From positions 1,426,001 through 1,490,000 of the forward strand of contig NZ_OW711693.1 in the NCBI RefSeq assembly GCF_940670685.1: a stretch of DNA of 64,000 bases, given 5' to 3'. Below the pieces are notes generated by a model that had not been told where the DNA came from, did not search any database, and was given only the letters and a program-made list of their open reading frames with translations. Positions 26,501-33,546 of the stretch are shown one piece after another (positions within the stretch are counted from its first letter, which is position 1; every line of letters begins with the position of its first letter). Source of the DNA: Anaeropeptidivorans aminofermentans. Lineage in GTDB: Bacteria; Bacillota; Clostridia; Lachnospirales; UBA5962. The position numbers and the translations under genes were made by a program.

Positions 26501-29500
26501 CTGCTACCTCAAATTCAGCCACGCTAACGGTTACGGACACAAGGACGGAGTTGACCTCTGTATTCATCAGCGACACCACGCCCACATTCGGAGATATTCT
26601 TTCCGCAACAATCAATCCAAGCACAGCGACCGTCACATACAGCTGGAAAGCGGACGGTTCACAAGTAGGGACCAGTGCGACTTATGAGGTCAAGGCTGCC
26701 GACATTGGCAAAACAATCACCCTAACCGTAACAGGAACAGGCGCATATAAAGGCACAGTCACAAGCTCTGTGACCTCTGCGGTTGCTGCAAGGGATTACA
26801 GCGTTACGGTGGATTCCACCAAGAGCGTGGTGCAGGGGTCGGGATTATCCGCCCTTCCCACAGCAAACGCAGGAGCGGTAAACGGCACGCTGACATGGTA
26901 TTCGGACAGCGGATTCACAAAGGCGGTCACTGACCAAAACGTCCGCGCGTTAGTCGTTGACAGTGTCGTCACGGTGTATTGGAGCTTTACCCCAACCACA
27001 GCAGGCTATGTTACAACACCCAAGACAGGGGAGTGCGTGGTGACAATCGTCAGCGGCGCGGCGCAAACACTCTCCTTTGCGGAAAGTACAGTCACAAAAA
27101 CAGTGGGAGATCCCATATTTACAAACGCACTCACCCACAGCGTTGGAACAGGCATGGTAATCTATTCAAGCAGCAATACGAGCGTTGCCACGGTGCATCC
27201 CACAACCGGCGAAGTGGCGATTGTCGGTGCGGGAACCACAACCATTACGGCAAATGCGGCAATGGTTCCGGGGGTGTATGCTCCGGGCAGTGCGTCGTTC
27301 ACCTTGACTGTCAATAATGCACCCATAAAAACCGTGTCTGTCGGCTCACAAAGCGGCACAGCTACTGCTGGAACGGCGGGGAGCTTAGCCTATGCTGTGA
27401 CGACGGCGAATATCTCAGGCGGAACATACGCCGTAAGCGTGGCAAATCTGCCGACAGGCGTAACCGTCGGCAACAGCGGCAATGTGACAATTTCGGGCAA
27501 CAGCGGAACGCTGACTTTGACCGTCGCAGATACGGCGGCAGCGGGAACGACCGGCACACTGGTGCTGACGCTTGACGGCGCAACCTCTGCGGCGTTCAGT
27601 ATCGTAATTGGTGAAACCACACCTAACCTTTCCGCCACCGATGTCACCCTTGACGCCGTTACCGTAGGTTATATGTCGTCCAACTACAAATCTGTCGTCA
27701 TCACCAACAGCGGCGATTCGCAGGCGACTATTAGCAATGTGACAACTGACCGCCCATCCGTGTTTTCGATACATTCTGGCCAATCCTTTGTTGCTGCCAA
27801 CGGCAGCATCAACTCATGGCAAATAAGGGCTGCAACGGGTCTTTCGGTGGGCATACATACCGCCACCATCACCGTCACTTATGACAGCGGACGCACCGCA
27901 ACGGCAACAGTTTCCATCACCGTAAACGCAGTAGGCAACTACACCGTCACCTTCAACCCGAATGGAGGCACGGTCAGTGAAACATCACGCTCGGTTGCAC
28001 CCGGTACGGCGGTAGGGGCACTCCCGACACCGACACGTTCTGGCAGTTACAGCTTTGACGGCTGGTATACGGCGGCCAGCGGCGGAACTCAAATATCTGC
28101 AAGCACAACCGTCAGTGCAAATGTGATCTACTATGCCCATTGGACTTACACCGGCGGCGGTGGCTCTGGAAGCGGCGGCGGAAGCTCCTCAAACGACAAC
28201 AGCAGTCCTGTCACCGTCACCCCACCCGCACCGGACAAGCCAAATTCCCCTACACAGGGGGAAATCAAGGTTTCCGGCACAGTGGACAGTAAGGGCAATG
28301 TCACAGTGAACATTTCCGATAAAACTGTGATCGATGCCTTTGAGAAGGCTCTGGCGGACGCCAAGAAAAACGGCAACGAGCAAAATGGAATCACGGTGAT
28401 CCTCCGTGTTGATACCGGCAGCAAGACCGGCTCTCATGTTACGGTCAATCTGCCTAAGACCGTGCAGGACACTATCATTAAAAAGAAAATCGTCAACACC
28501 ATTGTGGTAGTAGATAACCCCGACATCCGAATCGGCATGGATTTGGCTACCGTGCAGGAAATCAACAAGCAGGCAAAATCGGATGTCAACATCACCGCCA
28601 CCCGTGGGGACAGTAGCAAGCTGACCGGTGATGCGAAAAAAGCCATCGGTAGCCGCCCGGTATTCGACCTCAAGGTGAACTACGGTAACGGCAAGGTAGT
28701 TAGCAGCTTCGGCGCAGGCAGCGTATCGGTAACTATCCCATATACCCTGGGCGCAAATGAAAAGGCTGGGAATGTGCAGGCTGTGTATGTAGACAGCAAG
28801 GGCAAGGTGCATTGGCTCACAAACTCAGTCTATGACAGTGTGGCACAGGTACTGCGTTTCAGCACCGATCATTTTTCCACCTACGGCATCGGCTATAAAC
28901 AGGCCAACACGGCATTTACGGACATTGCGGCTCATTGGGCAAAGGAAGATATTGAGTTTGTGGTGAGCCGTGGATTGTTTAGTGGCACTTCCAACACTAC
29001 CTTCAGCCCGAACACCGCCATGACAAGAGGAATGTTCGTCACAGCGCTGGGACGGCTGGCAAACACCGATGTGAGCGGCTACGCAAAGAGCAGCTTCACC
29101 GATGTGAAGAACGATGCTTACTATATGGGCTACATTGAGTGGGCAAGCAAAAATAACATTGTAAACGGGGTTGGCAATGGAAGGTTTGCCCCGGATCAGT
29201 CCATCACCCGTGAGCAGATGGCGGTCATTATGAGCAACTATGCCAAGACCATCGGTTATACTCTGCCGAAGGTTCATATCGAAAATATCTTTACAGATAA
29301 TGCTAAAATCAGCACCTACGCCAAGGAAGCCGTGAAGCAGATGCAAATGGCAGGCGTAATCAGCGGGAAAAACGGCAATCTCTTTGACCCGCAGGGTACA
29401 GCCACAAGAGCCGAGGTGTCTGCTGTACTGCGCCGCTTTGTGGAGCTGGCAATTTCCAGCGACACGGCGCAGGGCTGGTCCATGAACGATTCCGGTAAAT

Positions 29501-29760
29501 GGATGTACTTCAAGGATGGCAAACCCCTCACCGGCAAGCAGGACATCGACGGGGCGACCTATACCTTTGACCAGTACGGAGTGACAGCGGATGTTCCGAA
29601 AAATCTGCGGTACACCACCTACACCGTGCAAAAGGGCGACAGCTTCTGGAGCATCTCCCGCAAGCTGGGCTGCCCCATGAGCGAGCTGGAACGACTGAAC
29701 AACAAGAGCCGGTTTTTTCTCATCCTCCCCGGCGATGTACTCAGAGTACCAGAGAAGTAA
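23551..29760 (+). CDS. Giant SLH surface protein ending in a LysM domain (adhesin 3)
   Basis: The protein has 2069 residues; AAGGAGG precedes the ATG. The signal peptide (KRLLSMFLALCMIVSMLPVSAMA) is followed by the short motif shared with adhesins 2 and 4 (EITNFAPLAETE ... LELPETLTATV). Then come beta-helix-like turns (ISGGTVSATGSNGYAIYSAN), several Ig-like domains (SQPSPQTVNEGQSATFSV), and an InlB-type repeat at about residues 1463-1532 (YTVTFNPNGGTV ... YSFDGWYTAASGGT). A Gly/Ser linker, the pre-SLH module and three SLH domains (about 1788, 1848, 1912) follow. Only one degenerate choline-binding-type repeat remains, and the C-terminus is a LysM domain (YTVQKGDSFWSISRKLGC ... LPGDVLRVP) that binds peptidoglycan. 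This gives a different wall-anchoring end from the other three. Confidence 0.9.
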   Translation: MNKRLLSMFLALCMIVSMLPVSAMAEEIHTPIGTSGEITNFAPLAETEKTVLLGTSSENLELPETLTATVRTAVPIEEDYVQDSGSPETATPTTAAEPEWEETTVNIPVTWDSPDYDMDAKGVYVFTPVIEGYTVSAPLPELTVTVDETLPIAAARGMASPLPATTYNIWVGGVQVTDANKDDVLDAANYEGATITYDPDTNTLTLDNATINAAHNGTWIDSATTAYYGIYAETALKIEMVGSNTVIGKSQSGSASIGIYTGGTLNLSGSGSLYVSGGTGKFSIGIYSTGSIAIEGGRVTAAGVAATQTSMAIASNGDITISNEGVEASADTSAPNSYGMIATNGFAINNGEVTASGKTGLHTNAAEGPVTVSDGRLTANGSLVGIAGALTVTGGTVTVKSDTKALDGSLTTSGYTGCTVTAGANKNGDGGGTYNASSLASYKYIKVEPAATPPVILIADRTALQSAIDGATGDLNLKLSDSYSGTGMVKIPDSWNYNITIDLNGKTLDGNYDNAILHGGGGVLSITDGKGGGIVTSKTTIGTIRANDGSKVNISGGTVSTTGVNGYAIFSANAILNISGGTVSATGSNGYAIYSANTYAQLNILGGTISAVNGTAIYFTNTTISTGGTVVIQGGTKAMVFKPLLSKDLQSAASTNYDGSSSVDYNSEDIATYKYLKFGLDITPPALSAGSVNRTSDTEATIGFTTDKAGTAYYLVVNSGASAPTSVAVKAGTSLGFVSGTVMGKSVTLTAGAKDIYVVVEDSADNISTPLKIEAAYVAPDTTAPTVTSVSAPPEGDYSNGNNLHFMVSFDENVNVSTAGGTPYIQLTIGGVTKQAVYFSGTGTQNLVFRYTVSAGDSGAVSINSLVLGGGSLQDETGNNANLTLNDVKSTAGIRVNPPVAPTITSQPSPQTVNEGQSATFSVTATGTGLTYQWQVNTGYGFINISNGGVYSGAATTTLTITGVTAGMNGYQYRAVVSGTVLPAATSNSATLTVTDTRTELTSVFISDTTPTFGDILSATINPSTATVTYSWKADGSQVGTSATYEVKAADIGKTITLTVTGTGAYKGTVTSSVTSAVAARDYSVTVDSTKSVVQGSGLSALPTANAGAVNGTLTWYSDSGFTKAVTDQNVRALVVDSVVTVYWSFTPTTAGYVTTPKTGECVVTIVSGAAQTLSFAESTVTKTVGDPIFTNALTHSVGTGMVIYSSSNTSVATVHPTTGEVAIVGAGTTTITANAAMVPGVYAPGSASFTLTVNNAPIKTVSVGSQSGTATAGTAGSLAYAVTTANISGGTYAVSVANLPTGVTVGNSGNVTISGNSGTLTLTVADTAAAGTTGTLVLTLDGATSAAFSIVIGETTPNLSATDVTLDAVTVGYMSSNYKSVVITNSGDSQATISNVTTDRPSVFSIHSGQSFVAANGSINSWQIRAATGLSVGIHTATITVTYDSGRTATATVSITVNAVGNYTVTFNPNGGTVSETSRSVAPGTAVGALPTPTRSGSYSFDGWYTAASGGTQISASTTVSANVIYYAHWTYTGGGGSGSGGGSSSNDNSSPVTVTPPAPDKPNSPTQGEIKVSGTVDSKGNVTVNISDKTVIDAFEKALADAKKNGNEQNGITVILRVDTGSKTGSHVTVNLPKTVQDTIIKKKIVNTIVVVDNPDIRIGMDLATVQEINKQAKSDVNITATRGDSSKLTGDAKKAIGSRPVFDLKVNYGNGKVVSSFGAGSVSVTIPYTLGANEKAGNVQAVYVDSKGKVHWLTNSVYDSVAQVLRFSTDHFSTYGIGYKQANTAFTDIAAHWAKEDIEFVVSRGLFSGTSNTTFSPNTAMTRGMFVTALGRLANTDVSGYAKSSFTDVKNDAYYMGYIEWASKNNIVNGVGNGRFAPDQSITREQMAVIMSNYAKTIGYTLPKVHIENIFTDNAKISTYAKEAVKQMQMAGVISGKNGNLFDPQGTATRAEVSAVLRRFVELAISSDTAQGWSMNDSGKWMYFKDGKPLTGKQDIDGATYTFDQYGVTADVPKNLRYTTYTVQKGDSFWSISRKLGCPMSELERLNNKSRFFLILPGDVLRVPEK

Positions 29761-29782
29761 ACTGGAACAACAAATCAATAAA

Positions 29783-29866
29783 GCTATGGGCAAACCCGGC
29801 TAAAGCCGGGGACGCAAAGCCGAGGGTCTAAGGTATCTTAGGATGCTATGATAGTCTGGCTGCTGA
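29783..29866 (+). ncRNA. GEMM-I (cyclic-di-GMP-I) riboswitch, copy 2
   Basis: All conserved parts are present: GGGCAAACC, stem CCCGGC/GCCGGG with loop TAAA, GGGACGCAAAGCC, GAGGGTCTAAGG, GCTATGATAGTCTGGCTGC. It begins about 25 bases after the adhesin 3 stop codon. The 30 bases before it are almost identical to those before copy 3. I see no promoter between stop codon and aptamer, so it may be part of the adhesin's 3' untranslated RNA. Confidence 0.9.
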
Positions 29867-29876
29867 CAGTTAAGCA

Positions 29877-29915
29877 AAGCCTGCCTTCATACTCGGAGGG
29901 CAGGCTTTTGCGGTT
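29877..29915 (+). terminator. Terminator after riboswitch copy 2
   Basis: AAGCCTGCC pairs with GGCAGGCTT, followed by TTGCGGTTTTT. It lies ten bases after the aptamer and is the likely expression platform. Confidence 0.72.
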
Positions 29916-29940
29916 TTTAACGGATGCTTTAGGTATCAGG

Positions 29941-29979
29941 GTACCGGCTTTCGCTATGGCTATGGCGAGAGAGGTATCC
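29941..29979 (+). promoter_or_regulatory. Hairpin covering the SD of the 13-codon ORF, copy 2
   Basis: GGTACCGGCTTTCGC can pair with GCGAGAGAGGTATCC; the 3' arm includes the GAGAGAGG ribosome-binding site of the ATG at 29982. Copy 3 keeps the outer GGATACC/GGTATCC pairing. Confidence 0.5.
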
Positions 29980-29981
29980 AT

Positions 29982-30023
29982 ATGAAAATATACCGCTTTT
30001 ATCCCTTTTCGAGGTGTAAATAG
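29982..30023 (+). CDS. 13-residue conserved micropeptide ORF, copy 2
   Basis: Encodes MKIYRFYPFSRCK, then TAG. It differs from copy 3 in a single residue (Y4 to F). It lies between the riboswitch terminator and a second terminator, so it is the only coding unit that the riboswitch could directly control on that short transcript. The bases also form a small hairpin (TTTA/TAAA), so an RNA role is possible instead. Confidence 0.42.
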   Translation: MKIYRFYPFSRCK

Positions 30024-30084
30024 AGCAAGAACATCCGATACATATTCCTATTCAAACCTGCAATTTAATAGTGTATACCTAAAA

Positions 30085-30127
30085 AAGTCAGTATTTTGCC
30101 ATGGGCATAGTGCTGACTTATTTTTTT
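30085..30127 (+). terminator. Terminator after the 13-codon ORF, copy 2
   Basis: AAGTCAGTA pairs with TGCTGACTT with an inner ATTTTGCC/GGCATAG arm; a run of seven T follows. Confidence 0.78.
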
Positions 30128-30154
30128 CGACAAAATTTCTGCTTGTTTTACAAT
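30127..30154 (+). promoter_or_regulatory. Promoter of sigma-like gene, copy 2
   Basis: TCGACA (30127-30132), 16 bases, TACAAT (30149-30154). Equivalent to 13487 and 38700, so the sigma-like genes have their own start of transcription. Confidence 0.58.
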
Positions 30155-30214
30155 ATATCCCATTTGAAGGCTCTTACAGTAGCCTTTCTGCACAACCACG
30201 ATGCCGTTCCCCAC

Positions 30215-30255
30215 CCTCCGATCTGTTTTCGCATTTCAGCAAAACAGATCGGAGG
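30215..30255 (+). promoter_or_regulatory. SD-sequestering hairpin before sigma-like gene, copy 2
   Basis: CCTCCGATCTGTTTT pairs perfectly over 15 bp with AAAACAGATCGGAGG around an 11-base loop. The whole GGAGG ribosome-binding site is inside the stem, nine bases before the TTG start. Translation should be blocked unless the stem is opened. Confidence 0.72.
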
Positions 30256-30263
30256 AAAGGAAT

Positions 30264-30758
30264 TTGAAAAATTATAAAGACAGTGATTATGCCTTAAATA
30301 AATTTAGCGATGGCATTGTCTACCGTTTCGCAGATCGCATTGTAGAAATCACGCTGGAGGATTACCTTGCGGAGAACCCCGGCAAGACGGCACAGGACTT
30401 TTTGGAGCTGAAAGACTTGTCGGATGAAATCTATCATGAGCAAGTCACACATGAAAATCGGACAAGCCGCTTGGATGTGAGCATCAACGGGCTGGAGGAA
30501 ACAGAGCAGCTTGCCGCACCACCCCTTGATTTGGACTTGATACATAAAAACGATACCCAAAAAGCCAAGGAAGCCGCAAGGCGGCTGCTGGACAGTGGAG
30601 AATTGACCGAAATCCAGCGGCGCCGGTTTATTCTGCATTTCGTAGAGGGCTTATCCTACCGGCAGATTGCCCATCGTGAAGGAGTACATTTCACCTCTGT
30701 CCACGGAAGCATAGAGGCAGCTACGGCAAAGCTACAAAAGTTTTTTGAAAGAAATTAA
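30264..30758 (+). CDS. Sigma-70-like (region 4) regulator, copy 2
   Basis: The protein has 164 residues. The start is TTG 30264: it aligns with the ATG of the other two copies and has GGAGGAAAGGAA before it, while upstream codons cover the hairpin. The sequence is close to copy 3 (NYKDSDYALNKFSDGIVYRFADRIVEITLEDYLAENPGKTAQ; LTEIQRRRFILHFVEGLSYRQIAHREGVHFTSVHGS). The C-terminal half is a sigma region 4 helix-turn-helix. A promoter at 30127 and a hairpin over the ribosome-binding site suggest control at two levels. The HTH/kinase/regulator operon follows. Confidence 0.82.
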   Translation: MKNYKDSDYALNKFSDGIVYRFADRIVEITLEDYLAENPGKTAQDFLELKDLSDEIYHEQVTHENRTSRLDVSINGLEETEQLAAPPLDLDLIHKNDTQKAKEAARRLLDSGELTEIQRRRFILHFVEGLSYRQIAHREGVHFTSVHGSIEAATAKLQKFFERN

Positions 30759-30852
30759 ACTTGTGTGTAGGAATATGACAAATATCAGAGAATGTTTGAC
30801 AAAGGGAAATTCCCTCTTTTGTCGCTGCCCATTCATCCTCTATCTTCCGTTA

Positions 30853-30881
30853 TTGTATTCTTCCGTAAAAAGAAGTATAAT
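30853..30881 (+). promoter_or_regulatory. Promoter of the HTH / kinase / OmpR operon
   Basis: TTGTAT (30853-30858), 17 bases, TATAAT (30876-30881), 39 bases before the ATG at 30920. Confidence 0.65.
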
Positions 30882-30919
30882 AAATCTATCAGCTATTTCA
30901 ATGAAAACAGGTGAAGCAT

Positions 30920-31120
30920 ATGGATTACATAACGGTCAGAGAAGCGGCAGAAAAGTGGGGTGTTTCTACCCGCTCTATTACTTATCATCTTGTGGATGGG
31001 CGAATCTCGGGTGCTGTGAAAAAGGGAAACCTCTGGCTTATTCCCATATCCGCCGAAAAGCCTACGGATTTGCGCAGGGGAAAGAAAAAGTGTGGACATT
31101 CGCTGTCTTCTGCAAGATAA
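30920..31120 (+). CDS. Small helix-turn-helix DNA-binding protein (excisionase/MerR-like)
   Basis: The protein has 66 residues from ATG 30920, with AGGTGA upstream. MDYITVREAAEKWGVSTRSITYHLVDGRISGAVKKGNLWLIP is the winged-helix pattern of small MerR/excisionase-type proteins (WGVSxRxIxY ... GRIxGA ... WxIP). It leads an operon with a histidine kinase (20 bases on) and an OmpR regulator. It may regulate this operon or act as a recombination directionality factor for the element; the context favours regulation. Confidence 0.75.
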   Translation: MDYITVREAAEKWGVSTRSITYHLVDGRISGAVKKGNLWLIPISAEKPTDLRRGKKKCGHSLSSAR

Positions 31121-31140
31121 AATTTATGACAGGTGAGAAT

Positions 31141-32433
31141 ATGAAAAATCGACTGACACAATTTATCAGCATATATTTTGGTCCTGCTCTTGACTTTCGG
31201 GTGCGGCTGTTCAATGTGCTGGCCATGGGCGGCACGGTCATCAGTCTGGCGATGGCACTGGTTGGAATTGCGGCAGGGGCCGGACTTGGGAATATTGCGG
31301 TGAACTTCATTTCAGCCGCTCTATCCTATGCCCTGCTTTGCTATTCCCAGCGTACTGGTAGATACCAGTTGTGTTACCTCATCACCATTGCCGCCATTTT
31401 TCTGTGTCTTTTCCCGGTCATGTTCTTCACAGCGGGCGGATACCACAGCGGGATGCCCAGCTTTTTCGTATTCGCCGTAGCCTTCACCATCCTAATGTTG
31501 GAGGGGAAAAAGGCCATTGTCATGTCCCTTATAGAAATGACACTATATCTTGCCATCTGCCTGATTGCCTTTCACTATCCCCAGATGGTTAAGGGATGGG
31601 ATTCCGAGGGTGATCTGCTCATGGATATCATCGTGGGCTTTGTATCAGTCAGCGCTGTGCTTGGCACAATGCTCTATCTCCACTTTAGGCTCTATAACGA
31701 ACAGCAGAAAAAGCTGGACGAGCAGAACCATATCCTTGAGAGAACCAGCCGTGCAAAAACAGAATTTCTATCCAACACCTCCCACGAAATGCGCACGCCC
31801 CTCACCGTCATCTCGGTCAATATACAGACGGTGGCGGAAATTTTAGAGGACATGGGCGAAGCGGTGCAGGATGGGGAAGCGATGGAGCTGCTCCAGAACG
31901 CCCAGCAGGAGATCATGCGGCTGGCCCGTATGGTAGGCGGGACGCTGACCCTGGCCGCCATGAGCGAAAACACCGACAAGCAGGCGGTGAACCTCTCCAC
32001 TCTCCTGCGCAGCAGTACGGAGATGTTTTCCCTGCATCTGCAAAAGCGGGGCAATATCCTGAATACGGACATTGCCGGGGGATTGAACGTATTCGGCAAT
32101 GCGGATCTGTTGGCACAGGTGGCGGCAAACCTCCTGCAAAACGCAGGGGCCCATACCCAGCAGGGCGATGTTACGCTAAAAGCGGAGAAATCAGGGCATG
32201 AGGTGCGTGTTACGGTAACGGACACCGGCGCGGGCATTTCCGCAGAGCTGCTGCCCCGTGTGTTTGAGCGGGGCGTTTCCACCGGAGGCACGGGCTTCGG
32301 CCTGTACCTGTGCAAAACCGTTGTGGAATCCCACGGCGGCCGGATTTGGATTGAGAGCACGCCGGGAAACGGCACGGCGGTAACCTTTGCCCTTCCCACC
32401 TATGAAGGGCAGTTTGGAGGGGAACGGGTATGA
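31141..32433 (+). CDS. Sensor histidine kinase (HisKA type)
   Basis: The protein has 430 residues from ATG 31141, which follows AGGTGAGAAT; the frame is open further upstream over the HTH gene but that part is not coding. Residues 15-190 hold about six membrane helices (VRLFNVLAMGGTVISLAMALVGIAAG, LCYLITIAAIFLCLFPVMFF). The H-box is SHEMRTPLTVI (about residue 215), the N-box LLQNAGAHT (about 330), and the ATP lid boxes are DTGAGI and GTGFGLYL. It overlaps its response regulator by ATGA. The signal is unknown, and no other enzyme in the operon points to one. Confidence 0.9.
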   Translation: MKNRLTQFISIYFGPALDFRVRLFNVLAMGGTVISLAMALVGIAAGAGLGNIAVNFISAALSYALLCYSQRTGRYQLCYLITIAAIFLCLFPVMFFTAGGYHSGMPSFFVFAVAFTILMLEGKKAIVMSLIEMTLYLAICLIAFHYPQMVKGWDSEGDLLMDIIVGFVSVSAVLGTMLYLHFRLYNEQQKKLDEQNHILERTSRAKTEFLSNTSHEMRTPLTVISVNIQTVAEILEDMGEAVQDGEAMELLQNAQQEIMRLARMVGGTLTLAAMSENTDKQAVNLSTLLRSSTEMFSLHLQKRGNILNTDIAGGLNVFGNADLLAQVAANLLQNAGAHTQQGDVTLKAEKSGHEVRVTVTDTGAGISAELLPRVFERGVSTGGTGFGLYLCKTVVESHGGRIWIESTPGNGTAVTFALPTYEGQFGGERV

Positions 32434-33098
32434 GCGCAAAACAGATTTTACTGGTGGAGGACAATGAGCAGATCATGCAGGGTAATGAGCGTCTGCTGAA
32501 ACGGCGGGGCTATGAGGTTGTCACGGCGCTGACCCTTTCGGATGCCCGCAAAGCGGTGGGAGCACAGATGCCCGACCTCTTTGTTCTGGACATTATGCTG
32601 CCCGACGGCAGCGGGCTGGACTTTATGCAGGAGCTGCGGCAGTATTCGCAGACGCCGGTTCTTCTGCTGACCGGGCTGACCACATCGGAGGATATTGTGC
32701 GGGGTCTCACAGCGGGAGGTGACGACTATCTCCCCAAGCCTTATGACTTCGGGGTGCTGCTGGCCAGAGTGGAAGCCCTGCTGCGCCGTGCGCAGCAGGT
32801 GCCGGAGCGCATTCAAAAGGGGCGGCTCTGCCTTGATGTGACGGCTGATGTGGCAACCCTTGACGGCGCAGACCTGCTGCTGACCCAAAAGGAATTTGTC
32901 CTGCTGCTGATCTTTGTGCAGAATGAGAAGCGTTTTATCCATTCGGAATATCTGTATGAAAAGGCATGGAAACAGCCCATGGCGGGCGATAGTCAGGCAC
33001 TTAAAAAGACCGTTTACCGCCTGCGGGAAAAAATCGAGGGCAGCGGATGGCACATTGACTGGTCCCGTGGCGAGGGGTACTGTTTCGAGAAGGAATAG
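32430..33098 (+). CDS. OmpR-family response regulator
   Basis: The protein has 222 residues. The receiver has the acidic pair VEDNE, phospho-acceptor in FVLDIMLPDGSG (about residue 54), LLTGL and the Lys in PKPYD. The C-terminal half is a winged-helix DNA-binding domain (LTQKEFVLLLIFVQNEKRFIHSEYLYEKAW ... LKKTVYRLREKI ... YCFEKE). It pairs with the upstream kinase. A strong terminator at 33120 ends the operon before the adhesin 4 genes. Confidence 0.92.
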   Translation: MSAKQILLVEDNEQIMQGNERLLKRRGYEVVTALTLSDARKAVGAQMPDLFVLDIMLPDGSGLDFMQELRQYSQTPVLLLTGLTTSEDIVRGLTAGGDDYLPKPYDFGVLLARVEALLRRAQQVPERIQKGRLCLDVTADVATLDGADLLLTQKEFVLLLIFVQNEKRFIHSEYLYEKAWKQPMAGDSQALKKTVYRLREKIEGSGWHIDWSRGEGYCFEKE

Positions 33099-33119
33099 CG
33101 GCTTTGAAAAAAAATATTT

Positions 33120-33165
33120 GTGGCGAGAGTGACAATTTTGGAACTCTCGCCACTTTTTATTTTAT
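33120..33165 (+). terminator. Intrinsic terminator of the two-component operon
   Basis: GTGGCGAGAGT pairs perfectly with ACTCTCGCCAC, followed by TTTTTATTTTAT. Confidence 0.85.
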
Positions 33166-33237
33166 CCCATATTAAACTAAAAGGGCAGGAAACAGACAGC
33201 TTTGGTCTGATGACTTGTGTTCAGACAGGAGGTGGTT

Positions 33238-33546
33238 ATGGAAATGCGGTATGAACAAACGGGAACCGGACAGCCCCAAATTATCCGGGTCGAGGCGTTT
33301 GACGGAGACACCTTTGGTATTACACTGGACAGCGGGCACGCCATCCTGCTGGAGCTGGGGCACAGGATTAGGGAACCGGCCTTTGCCGCCCTCATCGAAA
33401 GCGGAGGCTTCTGCAAACCCTATACCGACGGCAAGGCAATCTGCTGGCCCGGAGGGGTATCCATCGCACTGGAGGAGATTTTGTCGATGCTTCTCTCCCC
33501 CGGCGATGTAACACGAAACCAAAATCAAGAGGAGGATTTGAGATGA
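33238..33546 (+). CDS. Small protein before adhesin 4 (DUF2442-like)
   Basis: The protein has 102 residues from ATG 33238 after AGGAGGTGGTT. The pattern DGDTFGITLDSGHAILLELGHRI ... FAALIESGGFCKPYTDGKAICWPGGVSIALEEIL resembles small DUF2442-type proteins, where a strand-rich core is followed by WPNG-like and a helix. The match is by eye and weak. It overlaps the next gene by ATGA, so it is cotranslated with adhesin 4. Confidence 0.5.
   Translation: MEMRYEQTGTGQPQIIRVEAFDGDTFGITLDSGHAILLELGHRIREPAFAALIESGGFCKPYTDGKAICWPGGVSIALEEILSMLLSPGDVTRNQNQEEDLR

Noticed and set aside
28825-29793. A 322-codon minus-strand frame
   Set aside because: Shadow of the SLH region of adhesin 3; the same kind of shadow appears opposite the other SLH genes.
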